Shown piece after piece: positions 1 through 7,262 of a stretch of 23,946 nucleotides of DNA. Numbering within the stretch: the first letter of the stretch is position 1; each line of letters opens with the position of its first letter. The notes under the pieces are model-generated. The model ran no database searches. It was not told the DNA's origin and saw nothing but the letters and a program-made list of their open reading frames with translations. The stretch is from DYEP01 sp040755615 (GTDB lineage Bacteria > Bacillota > Sulfobacillia > DUSP01 > DYEP01). The stretch is from assembly GCA_040755615.1 (NCBI GenBank), contig JBFMAL010000040.1:1-23946 (forward strand), read 5' to 3'. Both the position numbers and the translations under genes were made by a program.

Positions 1-47
1 CTCTGCCTCCCATTTGCCGGATGAATAATTAATTAAGCTTGCTTTAG

Positions 48-81
48 CCCCTACCTTAGGTGATTAGGTAGGGGTTCTTTT
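48..81 (+). terminator. rho-independent terminator of an upstream gene
   Basis: CCCCTACCT (48-56) pairs perfectly with AGGTAGGGG (66-74) across a 9-base loop, followed by a T-rich tail TTCTTTT (75-81). The T tail is on the plus strand, so it ends a transcript entering from the left of the window. A reading frame ending in TAA at 26-28 could be the last codons of that gene, but too little remains to identify it. Confidence 0.8.
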
Positions 82-190
82 ATGCTTCCTGCCGTAACCT
101 ACAAGGCGGGGAGTATTTGACGCTTACGTTTGTTTTCCGTTCCATGGCAAATTATATCACGAGAACAAGTGTTTGGGTATCTCATTGAGT

Positions 191-250
191 CGCCCTAACG
201 GGCGACGCCCCTTTCATCCCACCCCACAAGGGGGTGGGTTTTCAGGGGCG
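191..250. repeat. nested GC-rich palindromes, mobile-element-like
   Basis: Three stems sit in 60 bases: CGCCC/GGGCG (191-195 with 200-204), CCCACCCC/GGGGTGGG (218-225 with 231-238) and an outer CGCCCC/GGGCG-type arm (206-211 with GGGGCG at 245-250) that encloses the second stem. Seen directly: the pairing. Known: palindrome-rich ends of this style occur at the right ends of IS200/IS605 elements, where they can also form the 3' part of a TnpB guide RNA. Inferred: this may be such an end left without its transposase gene, because no tnpA or tnpB is visible nearby. An mRNA leader structure for the gene at 481, or a terminator (TTTT follows the inner stem), are alternatives. Confidence 0.35.
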
Positions 251-480
251 GGTTTCTATAAAACAGAGATTCTTTCCTTTGTAGTGCTGATCCAGACAAG
301 TTATTCCTTCTTGAAGAACAGTCCATCCATACAGCCCTGGACTGCAGTTCATTTTGTTACATGTATCTAAACAAAGGCGCAAGCAGGTACACAGCACATC
401 CATTATTATGTTATCATGGAACCACGTAGTGTGGTCTTCGTCATAAAGGAAGGCCGCATTCCCAAGAAAGGAGAGTAACT

Positions 481-2100
481 ATGAGGCGTATCTTAGCATA
501 CATAGTAGTTGTGGTGATTCTTACGTGGGTCTTGCCCGCACCTTTCGCCCGGGCCCAGCTCCACCCGTACGGCATCTCGGACGTGAACGGACACTGGGCA
601 GAGTCCATGATATATAGTATGTATTACAGCGGAGTGATTGACGTCGGGGCCGACCTCAAGTTCCGTCCTGACGAACCTATAACAAGACTTGATTTTACTG
701 TATTCACTGCCAGAACACTGGAACTTTCCTCTTCTCTGGACGAACAGCCCGCGTTTTCGGACTGGGCTGAGATACCTGAGGAATTCAGGGGATACGTCGC
801 GGCAGCAGTACGTGAGGGCCTTATCAAAGGCTATCCTGATGGCACCTTCAAACCCGGCGGACACATCACCCGGGCTGAGATGGGCGTGATCTTCGGCCGC
901 GCAGCCATAAAGCTTGGGGGAAAAGCGGAAGCCAGGTATATCTATACCTTCGAAGACGGAGACGAAATCCCGGAATGGGCCATGGACGCTATGGCAGCAG
1001 TACGAGCAAGGATCATCCTGGGCAAACCCGGGGTAGTGCGCGCAAGATTCGCGCCAAAGGACACTACCACTCGCGCTGAGGCCGTCACCATGCTCCAAAG
1101 GCTCATGGAGTTCAGAGCAGGTAGGATCCCGCAGGCACCTTCGCAGGCTACACCTCCCCGTTTCCGGGGCCCGGTGCTCTCCGCATACTACGTAAACCAC
1201 GATGACGCCTACGCGTCACTCGTATCCTACGGGACCACCCTCAGCATGGTGATATATGTTTCCTATACCATAGGTACAGACGGCAAGCTTTACGGCTATG
1301 ACAGCCCCAGGACGCTCTCCTGGGCGCGCGCGAACAACGTGCCGCTACTGGCCATGTTTGCCAACCATAATCTGGAGCAGAATTCGGCCTTCCTGAACAA
1401 CACCACTGCCCAGTCCCAGGCGATAGCGGAAATGAAGGAGCTGATGAAAAGGGGCTACAGCGGAGTCAATCTCGATTTTGAATATGTACCTGCACGAGAC
1501 AGATCGAGAATGACCGCGTTCGTCCGCCAGCTTGCCGCTGAACTCCGGCCCCTCGGATACCTGGTTACCATATCAGTCCCCGCCAAGACGCGCGAGAACC
1601 TTGAAAGCAACTGGGTGGGCGCGTTTGACTACGCTGCTATCGGGAGAGCCGTGGACTACGTCGCCATAATGACCTATGACCAGCACTGGAGAGGGGGACC
1701 GCCCGGTCCCATCGCGTCGGTATCTTGGGTGGAATCAGTGTTAAGATATGCGACAGGAGAGATCCCTGCAGGAAAGATCCTGCTCGGCATCCCGTCATAC
1801 GGCTACGTTTGGAGGTCTGACAACACCGGCAATATCTCGATAGCCGCAAAAAACGCCCCCTTGCTCGCACAGGAGAAGGGCGCCACCGTGACGTTTGATG
1901 AGACGGTAGGGGAGAACACCTTCACGTACGTTGAGGGAGGTATTAGGAGGACCTCATATTATCCTGATCACAGAAGCCTCGCACTAAAGCTCGACCTGGT
2001 CACCAAGTACGGGCTGGGCGGCACCGCGATGTGGAGAATAGGGTACGAGACACCCGAGTGGTGGACAGTGAAACAGGAGTTCTTGAGCAAGAAACAGTAA
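481..2100 (+). CDS. exported SLH-domain glycoside hydrolase family 18 protein
   Basis: A secreted, cell-wall-anchored enzyme predicted to cut beta-1,4 N-acetylglucosamine polymers (peptidoglycan or chitin-like). Of its 539 residues, 1-25 form a signal peptide (basic start, hydrophobic core, cleavage after ARA). Three S-layer homology repeats follow at about 30-85, 90-145 and 155-212; the first two carry the typical FRPDEPITRLD and FKPGGHITRAE signatures. A GH18 barrel of the YaaH/YdhD spore-hydrolase type spans about 225-535. The catalytic strand reads SGVNLDFE, with the acid/base glutamate at 334 and its partner aspartate at 332; the outermost acidic position of the classic DGxxxDxE motif is serine. 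MTYDQHW and GIPSYGYVW are also typical of the family. AGGAG lies 7 bases before the ATG. SLH repeats normally dock to pyruvylated secondary wall polymer. The substrate is not known. Confidence 0.9.
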   Translation: MRRILAYIVVVVILTWVLPAPFARAQLHPYGISDVNGHWAESMIYSMYYSGVIDVGADLKFRPDEPITRLDFTVFTARTLELSSSLDEQPAFSDWAEIPEEFRGYVAAAVREGLIKGYPDGTFKPGGHITRAEMGVIFGRAAIKLGGKAEARYIYTFEDGDEIPEWAMDAMAAVRARIILGKPGVVRARFAPKDTTTRAEAVTMLQRLMEFRAGRIPQAPSQATPPRFRGPVLSAYYVNHDDAYASLVSYGTTLSMVIYVSYTIGTDGKLYGYDSPRTLSWARANNVPLLAMFANHNLEQNSAFLNNTTAQSQAIAEMKELMKRGYSGVNLDFEYVPARDRSRMTAFVRQLAAELRPLGYLVTISVPAKTRENLESNWVGAFDYAAIGRAVDYVAIMTYDQHWRGGPPGPIASVSWVESVLRYATGEIPAGKILLGIPSYGYVWRSDNTGNISIAAKNAPLLAQEKGATVTFDETVGENTFTYVEGGIRRTSYYPDHRSLALKLDLVTKYGLGGTAMWRIGYETPEWWTVKQEFLSKKQ

Positions 2101-2108
2101 TCCAAGAG

Positions 2109-2150
2109 CGCCCGCCATCTCATGGCATCTCCGGAGCTGGCGGGCGTTTC
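2109..2150 (+). terminator. hairpin between SLH-GH18 gene and yibE/F gene
   Basis: CGCCCGCCA (2109-2117) pairs perfectly with TGGCGGGCG (2138-2146) over a 20-base loop, followed by TTTC. The weak T tail and the next gene starting only 31 bases later suggest a leaky terminator or a processing/attenuation structure rather than a full stop. Confidence 0.55.
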
Positions 2151-2180
2151 AAGCCTTACTGGTGCAAGGAGGTATATGTT

Positions 2181-3332
2181 TTGAGGAAATACATGTCTGT
2201 TCTGCTGGCCTTGATACTCTTCTTCTGCCTGGTCCAAGTCGCCGGCGCCGCATCCGGAGATCATGAGAGTCCGCTGGGCGAACCGGACCTGTACCGGGCC
2301 GTCATCCTCAAGATAGAAAAGGCTGAGGATGACATGGTCACCACCGCGTGGGCAACAGGCGGCAAGCTGTCCGTGCTGGTGAGGCTGACAGAGGGACCTT
2401 ACAAAGGTCAGGAGATGACCATAGACCACTACCTAACCGGAAACCCTGCATATGACTTGAACCTGAAACCTGGAGACAGAGTATTCGTCGGCGTGGAAGC
2501 CATCGCGGGCTACGTGGTGGACTCGTTCATCGCGGAATATGTGAGGGATAACTACCTGTACCTTCTTGCCCTCTTGTTCGTCGCCTCACTCGTCCTTGTG
2601 GGAGGAGTAAAGGGCGCCAAAGCTGCAATTGTGCTCGTCCTTACCGGACTTGCAGTAGCATATGTCATGGTGCCGCTTCTGCTCAGTGGCACTAGCCCGG
2701 TACTCGCGTCATTACTCGTGAGCGCGTTGGTGGTGTGCGTGGGGCTTGTGTTCATTTCGGGTCCCAATGCGAAGACTGCCGCTGCGAGCGCAGGTACGGT
2801 TGCCGGGGTGGTTGTGGCGGGGGTCATCGCCGTTATTTTCGGCATCCTCTCTAACCTCATCGGAATGAATAGCCACGAAGCGCAGCTCCTCTACTTCGTG
2901 CCCGATCTGAAGATCGATTTCAGGGGACTTCTGTTTTCCGGCATGATCTTGGGTTCGCTAGGCGCAGTAATGGATGTAGGTATGTCTATATCATCGGCCG
3001 TTTGGGAGGTGAAAGCGGCAAAACCCGACGCCGGCATGAGGCAGCTGGTACGCTCCGGCATGAACGTCGGTCGGGATGTGCTCGGAACCATGTCCAATAC
3101 GCTCATACTGGCATATGCAGGAGGGGCACTGCCCCTTATACTGCTTTCGGTGGTATATGACATCCCGCTTCAGAAACTCATGAACCTGGACGTCATTGCC
3201 ACTGAGGTAGTACGCGCGCTTGCCGGCAGCATCGGTTTGGTGTTCTGCGTGCCCGCGACTGCCCTCGCTTGTGGTTACCTGTACAGGAGGGCACATGGGA
3301 CAGGCGACAAGGTGCCCACAGTGGCCAGGTAG
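2181..3332 (+). CDS. YibE/F family multi-pass membrane protein
   Basis: A 383-residue membrane protein of the YibE/F-like family, whose biochemical role is not established. Residues 1-24 form a signal-like hydrophobic segment. About 25-118 are a soluble outside domain rich in beta strands. From about 125 onward come a series of hydrophobic helices with small glycine/alanine turns, ending in a short basic tail. The family's conserved stretch between helices is visible, with the aspartate-rich GAVMDVGMSISSA and NTLILAYAGGALPL segments. I chose the TTG at 2181 because AAGGAGG lies 8 bases upstream (2166-2172). The frame stays open further upstream to 2031, but that part overlaps the preceding gene and its terminator. 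The ATG at 2193 is too far from the ribosome site. The stop is only four bases from that of the opposite-strand gene. Confidence 0.85.
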   Translation: MRKYMSVLLALILFFCLVQVAGAASGDHESPLGEPDLYRAVILKIEKAEDDMVTTAWATGGKLSVLVRLTEGPYKGQEMTIDHYLTGNPAYDLNLKPGDRVFVGVEAIAGYVVDSFIAEYVRDNYLYLLALLFVASLVLVGGVKGAKAAIVLVLTGLAVAYVMVPLLLSGTSPVLASLLVSALVVCVGLVFISGPNAKTAAASAGTVAGVVVAGVIAVIFGILSNLIGMNSHEAQLLYFVPDLKIDFRGLLFSGMILGSLGAVMDVGMSISSAVWEVKAAKPDAGMRQLVRSGMNVGRDVLGTMSNTLILAYAGGALPLILLSVVYDIPLQKLMNLDVIATEVVRALAGSIGLVFCVPATALACGYLYRRAHGTGDKVPTVAR

Positions 3333-3336
3333 CGCT

Positions 3337-3549
3337 CTATCTGCGGACATCCAGGATGTCCGCTTTGCAATGCGGGCAGGTGTACACAAAGTGTGATCTC
3401 AACTTTAAATGTTTCTCGAGGCGCTCCGCTTCTTTCCTCGTGAGAAACCGCTTGAACGCCAGTTTCTCCCGGCCAAGTGGTGCGCCGCACCGGGGACAGC
3501 GCGGACCCCTGGAGAACAGGGACAGGACGCGCGTAACCAGACCTTTCAA
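3337..3549 (-). CDS. small zinc-ribbon protein
   Basis: A 70-residue protein with two CxxC knuckles, CPRCGAPLG near residues 18-26 and CPHCKAD near 58-64, separated by a lysine/arginine-rich helix. This is the layout of a small structural zinc ribbon. The start is a TTG at 3549 whose bases overlap the TGA of the upstream metallo-beta-lactamase gene (shared TTGA, 3546-3549), with GGGGGTG just upstream as ribosome site, so it is probably translationally coupled to that gene. It ends four bases from the stop of the YibE/F gene on the other strand. No specific function can be assigned. A nucleic-acid or partner-protein adaptor for the coupled hydrolase is a guess. Confidence 0.7.
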   Translation of the reverse strand: MKGLVTRVLSLFSRGPRCPRCGAPLGREKLAFKRFLTRKEAERLEKHLKLRSHFVYTCPHCKADILDVRR

Positions 3550-4340
3550 TCAGCACACCCCCGCGAATTGCCGACGTTGCCATACCATTTGCTGGGCCCG
3601 CACGCAGGCGCCACACCTATAGTGCCCTCATAACCGATGTGTTCAGCCCTCCTGGTAAAGGTGCGTAGCGCGAGCTCGGGTGTGTTGCAGTCCAGGCTGA
3701 GATGAGCCAGCAGCACTGATCTTAGCCTCTCAGAAGCAATATGTGCGAAGAACTCGGCAGCTTGATCGTTTGAGAGGTGGCCCGAGTCTCCCAGCACGCG
3801 CTGAATCACATACCAGGGCCGGCCCGATTCTAGCTGCATCTTGGGGTCGTGATTGCTCTCAAGGATCATGTAATCCACGTCGCGCGCTGCTTTAACCACT
3901 TCCGTGGTGATGCACCCAAGATCGGTCACGACCGCAATTTTCTCGCCGCCTGCCTCCACCACAAAGCCTACCGGTTCAGCAGCATCGTGACTTTTCCGGA
4001 AACAGCTTACCGTAAAAGGCCCCACACCTACAGATGTCCGGTCCTCGATCACATGCCGGGGGAAGTGGTTGTCAAGGTTTGCCCACGTACCGCGAGATGC
4101 ATAAAACCTTTCGATGCCAAACTTCTTGTGAAACTGAAGTCGCAGGGTGCGACAGTGGTCAGAGTGTTCATGGCTAATGAATACTCCGAGGATGTGTCCC
4201 GGGCCCACGTTACAGGCCGAAAAACCTTCCTTCAGAGTTCTTGCAGCTGTGCCGTACTCAATCAATACATAACTGCCCCCGTGTTCTATCAGGTAAGCGT
4301 TACCCCACGTGCTGCAGCTGGACAGTGAACAAAACCGCAT
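3546..4340 (-). CDS. metallo-beta-lactamase-fold hydrolase, WalJ/YycJ-like
   Basis: A 264-residue cytoplasmic MBL-fold protein of the YycJ/WalJ group, members of which act as exonuclease-like or phosphodiester hydrolases linked to cell-wall and DNA homeostasis. The metal motif HEHSDH is near residue 58, a metal-bridging aspartate is in VVTDLG near 140, and a late histidine is in LLAHLSLDCNTPELA, which matches the family's HLSxxNNTPELA. The start is the ATG at 4340: GGAGG lies 6 bases upstream, and the protein then begins MRFCSL, as is usual for the family. The frame is open further upstream to 4508, but that extension has no family similarity and reaches into the start of the divergent gene. 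The downstream zinc-ribbon gene overlaps by four bases. No walRK genes are nearby, so the wal name would be an over-call. Confidence 0.85.
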   Translation of the reverse strand: MRFCSLSSCSTWGNAYLIEHGGSYVLIEYGTAARTLKEGFSACNVGPGHILGVFISHEHSDHCRTLRLQFHKKFGIERFYASRGTWANLDNHFPRHVIEDRTSVGVGPFTVSCFRKSHDAAEPVGFVVEAGGEKIAVVTDLGCITTEVVKAARDVDYMILESNHDPKMQLESGRPWYVIQRVLGDSGHLSNDQAAEFFAHIASERLRSVLLAHLSLDCNTPELALRTFTRRAEHIGYEGTIGVAPACGPSKWYGNVGNSRGCAD

Positions 4341-4489
4341 GGCGTTCCTCCGAACATATTGTGCTGGTAGACAATATACTTCTACTTCGCTACCTGATCT
4401 TTCATCTCCTTGCACCCACCTGCCAGAACAGGCAAAACTGCAGGATATCGTGACATCGGGGAGAATTTTAAATAGCAGGAGGGATTTGG

Positions 4490-6151
4490 TTGAAGCGTTT
4501 TGCGCCACGCTTCAAGAGGTGGCATATCGCCTGCATTTCAATGGCCATGCTTATACTCGTGATCCGGCTACTCCTAAACCTGGGGTTTGCCTCTGCCCCG
4601 CCCTCCAAAACGTGGGGCAGGCATATCACGTTGGGGATATCCCAGTCTGCGTACAGCATGGCCCTTTCTGCCGATGACAAGGGGCTGTTCGTCGTCTGGC
4701 CAAAGGATGCGGGTCTTGAGTATGCGGTGGCGGATACCGGGGGTAGGCTGATCAACACAGGTTCACTCCCCATCGCTACCAATAAACCTTTAGGGATGAA
4801 GGCTTCAAGGAGCAGCGAGGGTACGCACTTGTTGTGGATAGACCAGCTCAGCAACGCGCTGTTTTGGACACTGCTTGACAGCAACGGTGAGATACTGAAC
4901 GGACCCGCACCCCTGGATGCAGGGGTCTGGAGTTTCTCCCTCACAGGCAACGTACTGGTATATGCGAAGGAAGATATGCTTTACGCGTTTGAACTGAGCG
5001 CACAGGGCCCCAAAGACAGGGGCATCCCTCTGAAACTGCCCCAACTCAGGTCTTATGATGCACGGTTGGACGCATCGGGAAACCTGCACGTTGTCGCCGT
5101 GACCATACCCGAGCCCAGAAGACCGCGTCTTCGGTACCTGCACATGGACGCCCGGGGGATATGGCAGAAGGAAGTAGATCTTTATTCACAGTACGTGCCT
5201 TCCACATCCAGCCTTGGTCCTGTGAGTCTGGGTATAGATACAGCTATGGCGTACGTGTTCTGGAACGTCGAAAGCGTGACCGGCGGCGACATCGGCGGTT
5301 CAAGGAGTTTTACCGAGGTGGATTCGCTACTCTTCCCGCTGTCAAATCCCAGCGATGTGGTCGTACGCAAGCTGCGCCTGCGTACCAGCCCGCTGACCGA
5401 GTACGCAAGTTATGTGGCGGATGCGTCACCGCGCGACGGGCAACAGGAATACCTGGACGTGGCGGTATCAGCCCTAGTTCAGGATTCCATGAGGAAAAAG
5501 TCTGTTGAGGTGGTGTCACTCAGGTTCCGTCAGGGCGAGCTCATTTCTTCAGACAGAGTGAGCAGAACTCGGAATGCGTCGATGAAGCCGGTGGGGACTG
5601 AGTCAGACGGTGCGAGGTTCATCGCCTGGTATGACGTGGAAGGCCGCGGCACGTACGCAGTGCGGCTGAGCTCCGATAACGAGGTCTTCCGGAAGCATTC
5701 GGCAGGACTCAAGTCCGAGTATGCGCTGACCGCTCTGATAAACACCTTCCAAGATATGATAGCCGCAGCTACACTGATATTCGTGGCGCTATTTTGGCTT
5801 ACCCCTGCCTATTTCGTCATTATGGCAGTCACCGTCTTCGCCATCGGATATACCGAGAGAAGACCGTGGACTGTATTTTTGCTCGGGGCCGCGCTCAGCG
5901 TGGCGTTCAAGACTGGATACCTTACAAGAGCGCTATACAAGCCAGGGCTTATCCAGATCATGCCGGCATGGATGTCGTCGGTATACACAGGGATCCTGTT
6001 CTGCCTTTTATTCTCCGCAGTCGGTGGCGGGATCGTCTACCTCTATACGAAGGAGACACACCACAGAGCGGCGATCCCCCTGTTTTCTGTGTTCGCGCTC
6101 ACAGATTCGGCCTTTACCCTCCTCTTTTTCGCGGGGTATATGTTTATTTAA
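4490..6151 (+). CDS. membrane-anchored protein with large extracytoplasmic domain, function unknown
   Basis: I do not recognise this 553-residue protein. One hydrophobic segment at about 14-34 acts as a signal anchor. About 35-410 is a soluble region made of short repeated strand-rich units (SMALSADDKGLFVVW, HLLWIDQLSNALFW, GNLHVVAVTI, AMAYVFWNVES, RFIAWYDVE), a pattern that looks like the blades of a beta-propeller sensor domain. About 420-553 is highly hydrophobic, with four or five membrane helices. The start is a TTG at 4490 with AGGAGGG 6 bases upstream. The gene is divergent from the MBL hydrolase across a 149-base gap and ends in a shared TTAA with the opposite-strand iron-sulfur protein gene. 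The predicted topology places the propeller outside the cell. A sensor or a scaffold for a wall enzyme is possible, but nothing in the sequence decides it. Confidence 0.75.
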   Translation: MKRFAPRFKRWHIACISMAMLILVIRLLLNLGFASAPPSKTWGRHITLGISQSAYSMALSADDKGLFVVWPKDAGLEYAVADTGGRLINTGSLPIATNKPLGMKASRSSEGTHLLWIDQLSNALFWTLLDSNGEILNGPAPLDAGVWSFSLTGNVLVYAKEDMLYAFELSAQGPKDRGIPLKLPQLRSYDARLDASGNLHVVAVTIPEPRRPRLRYLHMDARGIWQKEVDLYSQYVPSTSSLGPVSLGIDTAMAYVFWNVESVTGGDIGGSRSFTEVDSLLFPLSNPSDVVVRKLRLRTSPLTEYASYVADASPRDGQQEYLDVAVSALVQDSMRKKSVEVVSLRFRQGELISSDRVSRTRNASMKPVGTESDGARFIAWYDVEGRGTYAVRLSSDNEVFRKHSAGLKSEYALTALINTFQDMIAAATLIFVALFWLTPAYFVIMAVTVFAIGYTERRPWTVFLLGAALSVAFKTGYLTRALYKPGLIQIMPAWMSSVYTGILFCLLFSAVGGGIVYLYTKETHHRAAIPLFSVFALTDSAFTLLFFAGYMFI

Positions 6152-6927
6152 ATCTCTTCTGAAAAGGTCTTAGCCGGGTTAGAGGTTGCACACGGAACAT
6201 TGACCAGACACTTGCCGCAGACATCCGCCAAGCCGATACCGGAGTAAACATCTGCGTTATGGAGACACATCTCGTAGCACTTGTGGCGGTCATAATGGTT
6301 TACCCTGAGCGCGCCGTTCACACACCGTGGGACACATCTGGCGCATTTCCGGTTAAGTTTGAACAAACAAAACTCCCGGTCTTTCCGTTCAGTAGGTTCA
6401 ATTACTAAATCCGTGACAATGGTACCGACCCTGCCGCAGCATCCGCTATCCGTGATCAGCATGTTATTCAGTCCGAACTTGCCTAAGCCGGCGATATACG
6501 CGACGTGCCGGTGGGACCAATCGCTCATCAGTTTGTCGGAGTCGAAATTGTGTGTAGCTGGGATAATGACGGAACGATATCCCGCGTCGCCAAGGAGTTT
6601 GTTAATGTAGGTGTTCAAATCGAATATGATTTTATTAGTCTCAATGTACGCTACCGCCCATGCCCTGGAGCACTCCCTGCCTGGCACATTGCTTTCGGGA
6701 ATGGCATCGACAAAGGGCAGAAAATAGGCGATTACCGTTTTTGCCCCAGGCAGAAAGTCTCCGGGCAGGGCGTGGGTGGGGCTAACGATCTTCTTCAAGC
6801 TTGAAAACAGCTCATCTTCCGCGGCAGCATAAGCGATGAGCGGTTTCTTCCACACGGTTTGAGTGCCTACCTTTTCCGGATACTCGGCTACAAACTGCAC
6901 AATTAGTCTTTCAATATCGTGACGCAT
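6148..6927 (-). CDS. QueG-like iron-sulfur protein (COG1600-type)
   Basis: A 259-residue cytoplasmic iron-sulfur protein related to epoxyqueuosine reductase. The N-terminal half carries a QueG-like domain, with GLGKFGLNNMLIT followed by GCCGRVGTI near 160-180, where QueG has GLGxxGKNxxLI. The C-terminal part has cysteines spaced for [4Fe-4S] clusters: FCLFKLNRKCARCVPRC, then CYEMC, then CGKCLVNVPC. The first cluster uses a long Cys-x8-Cys-x2-Cys-x3-Cys pattern and lacks the usual proline after the last cysteine. True QueG proteins are longer and have tandem ferredoxin motifs, so this is better called a paralogue of unknown substrate than queG. The ATG at 6927 is preceded by AAGGAG at good spacing. 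It stands alone on its strand and overlaps the stop of the upstream convergent gene by four bases. Confidence 0.7.
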   Translation of the reverse strand: MRHDIERLIVQFVAEYPEKVGTQTVWKKPLIAYAAAEDELFSSLKKIVSPTHALPGDFLPGAKTVIAYFLPFVDAIPESNVPGRECSRAWAVAYIETNKIIFDLNTYINKLLGDAGYRSVIIPATHNFDSDKLMSDWSHRHVAYIAGLGKFGLNNMLITDSGCCGRVGTIVTDLVIEPTERKDREFCLFKLNRKCARCVPRCVNGALRVNHYDRHKCYEMCLHNADVYSGIGLADVCGKCLVNVPCATSNPAKTFSEEI

Positions 6928-6962
6928 CCCGTTCGCTCCTTCCAGTCTTCTCCGGGTACTTA

Positions 6963-6981
6963 AGAATTCGGGGTGAATTCT
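6963..6981. promoter_or_regulatory. inverted repeat, candidate operator
   Basis: AGAATTC, 5 bases, GAATTCT: a perfect 7-bp inverted repeat whose arms each contain GAATTC. It lies 36-54 bases before the ATG of the iron-sulfur protein gene on the minus strand and 32 bases before the small plus-strand frame at 7013, a position that suits a repressor or activator site. No regulator can be named. Confidence 0.35.
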
Positions 6982-7012
6982 GATACAAAGACCCGCAGGA
7001 AAGAGAACCCCC

Positions 7013-7174
7013 GTGGCTTATGGTTTAACACAAAAACTTCAATTCCTGGAGAGATGCAAAGAATTATGCTGTGCCTGCGCAAGAAGTAGAGCAGAAGTCA
7101 CGGCTTTACAGGCCTGGGCTGACCGATTGCAGGTGCCGGCTTCGCTAGATGTCCGGGGATGTTACTTTAACTAA
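7013..7174 (+). CDS. possible small protein, 53 residues
   Basis: An open frame from GTG 7013 to TAA 7172-7174 encodes 53 residues with a cysteine-rich helix (ERCKELCCACARSR) and a second amphipathic segment (AEVTALQAWADRLQVPASLD). An AGGAAAG tract lies about 10 bases upstream. The composition looks protein-like and is more convincing than the other frames of this gap, and it precedes the CO-sensor gene by 88 bases on the same strand. I recognise no family. If it is real, the four cysteines in eleven residues could bind a metal or react to redox changes, but this is speculation. A chance frame is equally possible. Confidence 0.3.
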   Translation: MAYGLTQKLQFLERCKELCCACARSRAEVTALQAWADRLQVPASLDVRGCYFN

Positions 7175-7217
7175 TGAGCAGCAACCGTTACAAAGAGCAA
7201 CTTAGGGAGGAAATGTC

Positions 7218-7262
7218 TTGTTCGGGGTGAATTTCACGGGTAAAACCCATGGGCGGGGGTGA
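7218..7262 (+). other. possible 14-codon leader frame coupled to the CooA-like gene
   Basis: AGGGAGG (7204-7210) lies 7 bases before TTG 7218, which opens a 14-codon frame ending in TGA at 7260-7262. That stop overlaps the ATG of the sensor gene as TGATG. This ribosome site is stronger than the G-rich tract directly before the sensor gene, so re-initiation from a leader peptide is plausible. A second tiny frame from ATG 7213 has too little spacing to be used. Confidence 0.3.

Larger units (their letters stand above)
1..480. other. non-coding leader region of the window
   Basis: No convincing gene is visible. The stretch holds a rho-independent terminator (48-81), a dense set of GC-rich hairpins (191-250), and a further 7-bp stem (CAGTCCA at 319-325 with TGGACTG at 338-344) in what may be the leader of the gene starting at 481. 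One short open frame crosses 173-370, but it runs through the hairpins, has no ribosome site and does not look like protein. A convincing -35/-10 pair for the gene at 481 was not found. Confidence 0.6.

Noticed and set aside
493..1200. Long open frame (235 codons) on the minus strand inside the SLH-GH18 gene
   Set aside because: It is the antisense shadow of a clearly real gene, has no ribosome site and its translation shows no domain.
2031..2180. Upstream extension of the YibE/F protein
   Set aside because: It runs through the end of the previous gene and its hairpin; the TTG at 2181 has the proper ribosome site and gives a normal signal segment.
6148..6927. Calling the iron-sulfur protein queG
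   Set aside because: It is shorter than epoxyqueuosine reductase and has a different cysteine spacing, so only a QueG-like paralogue is supported.
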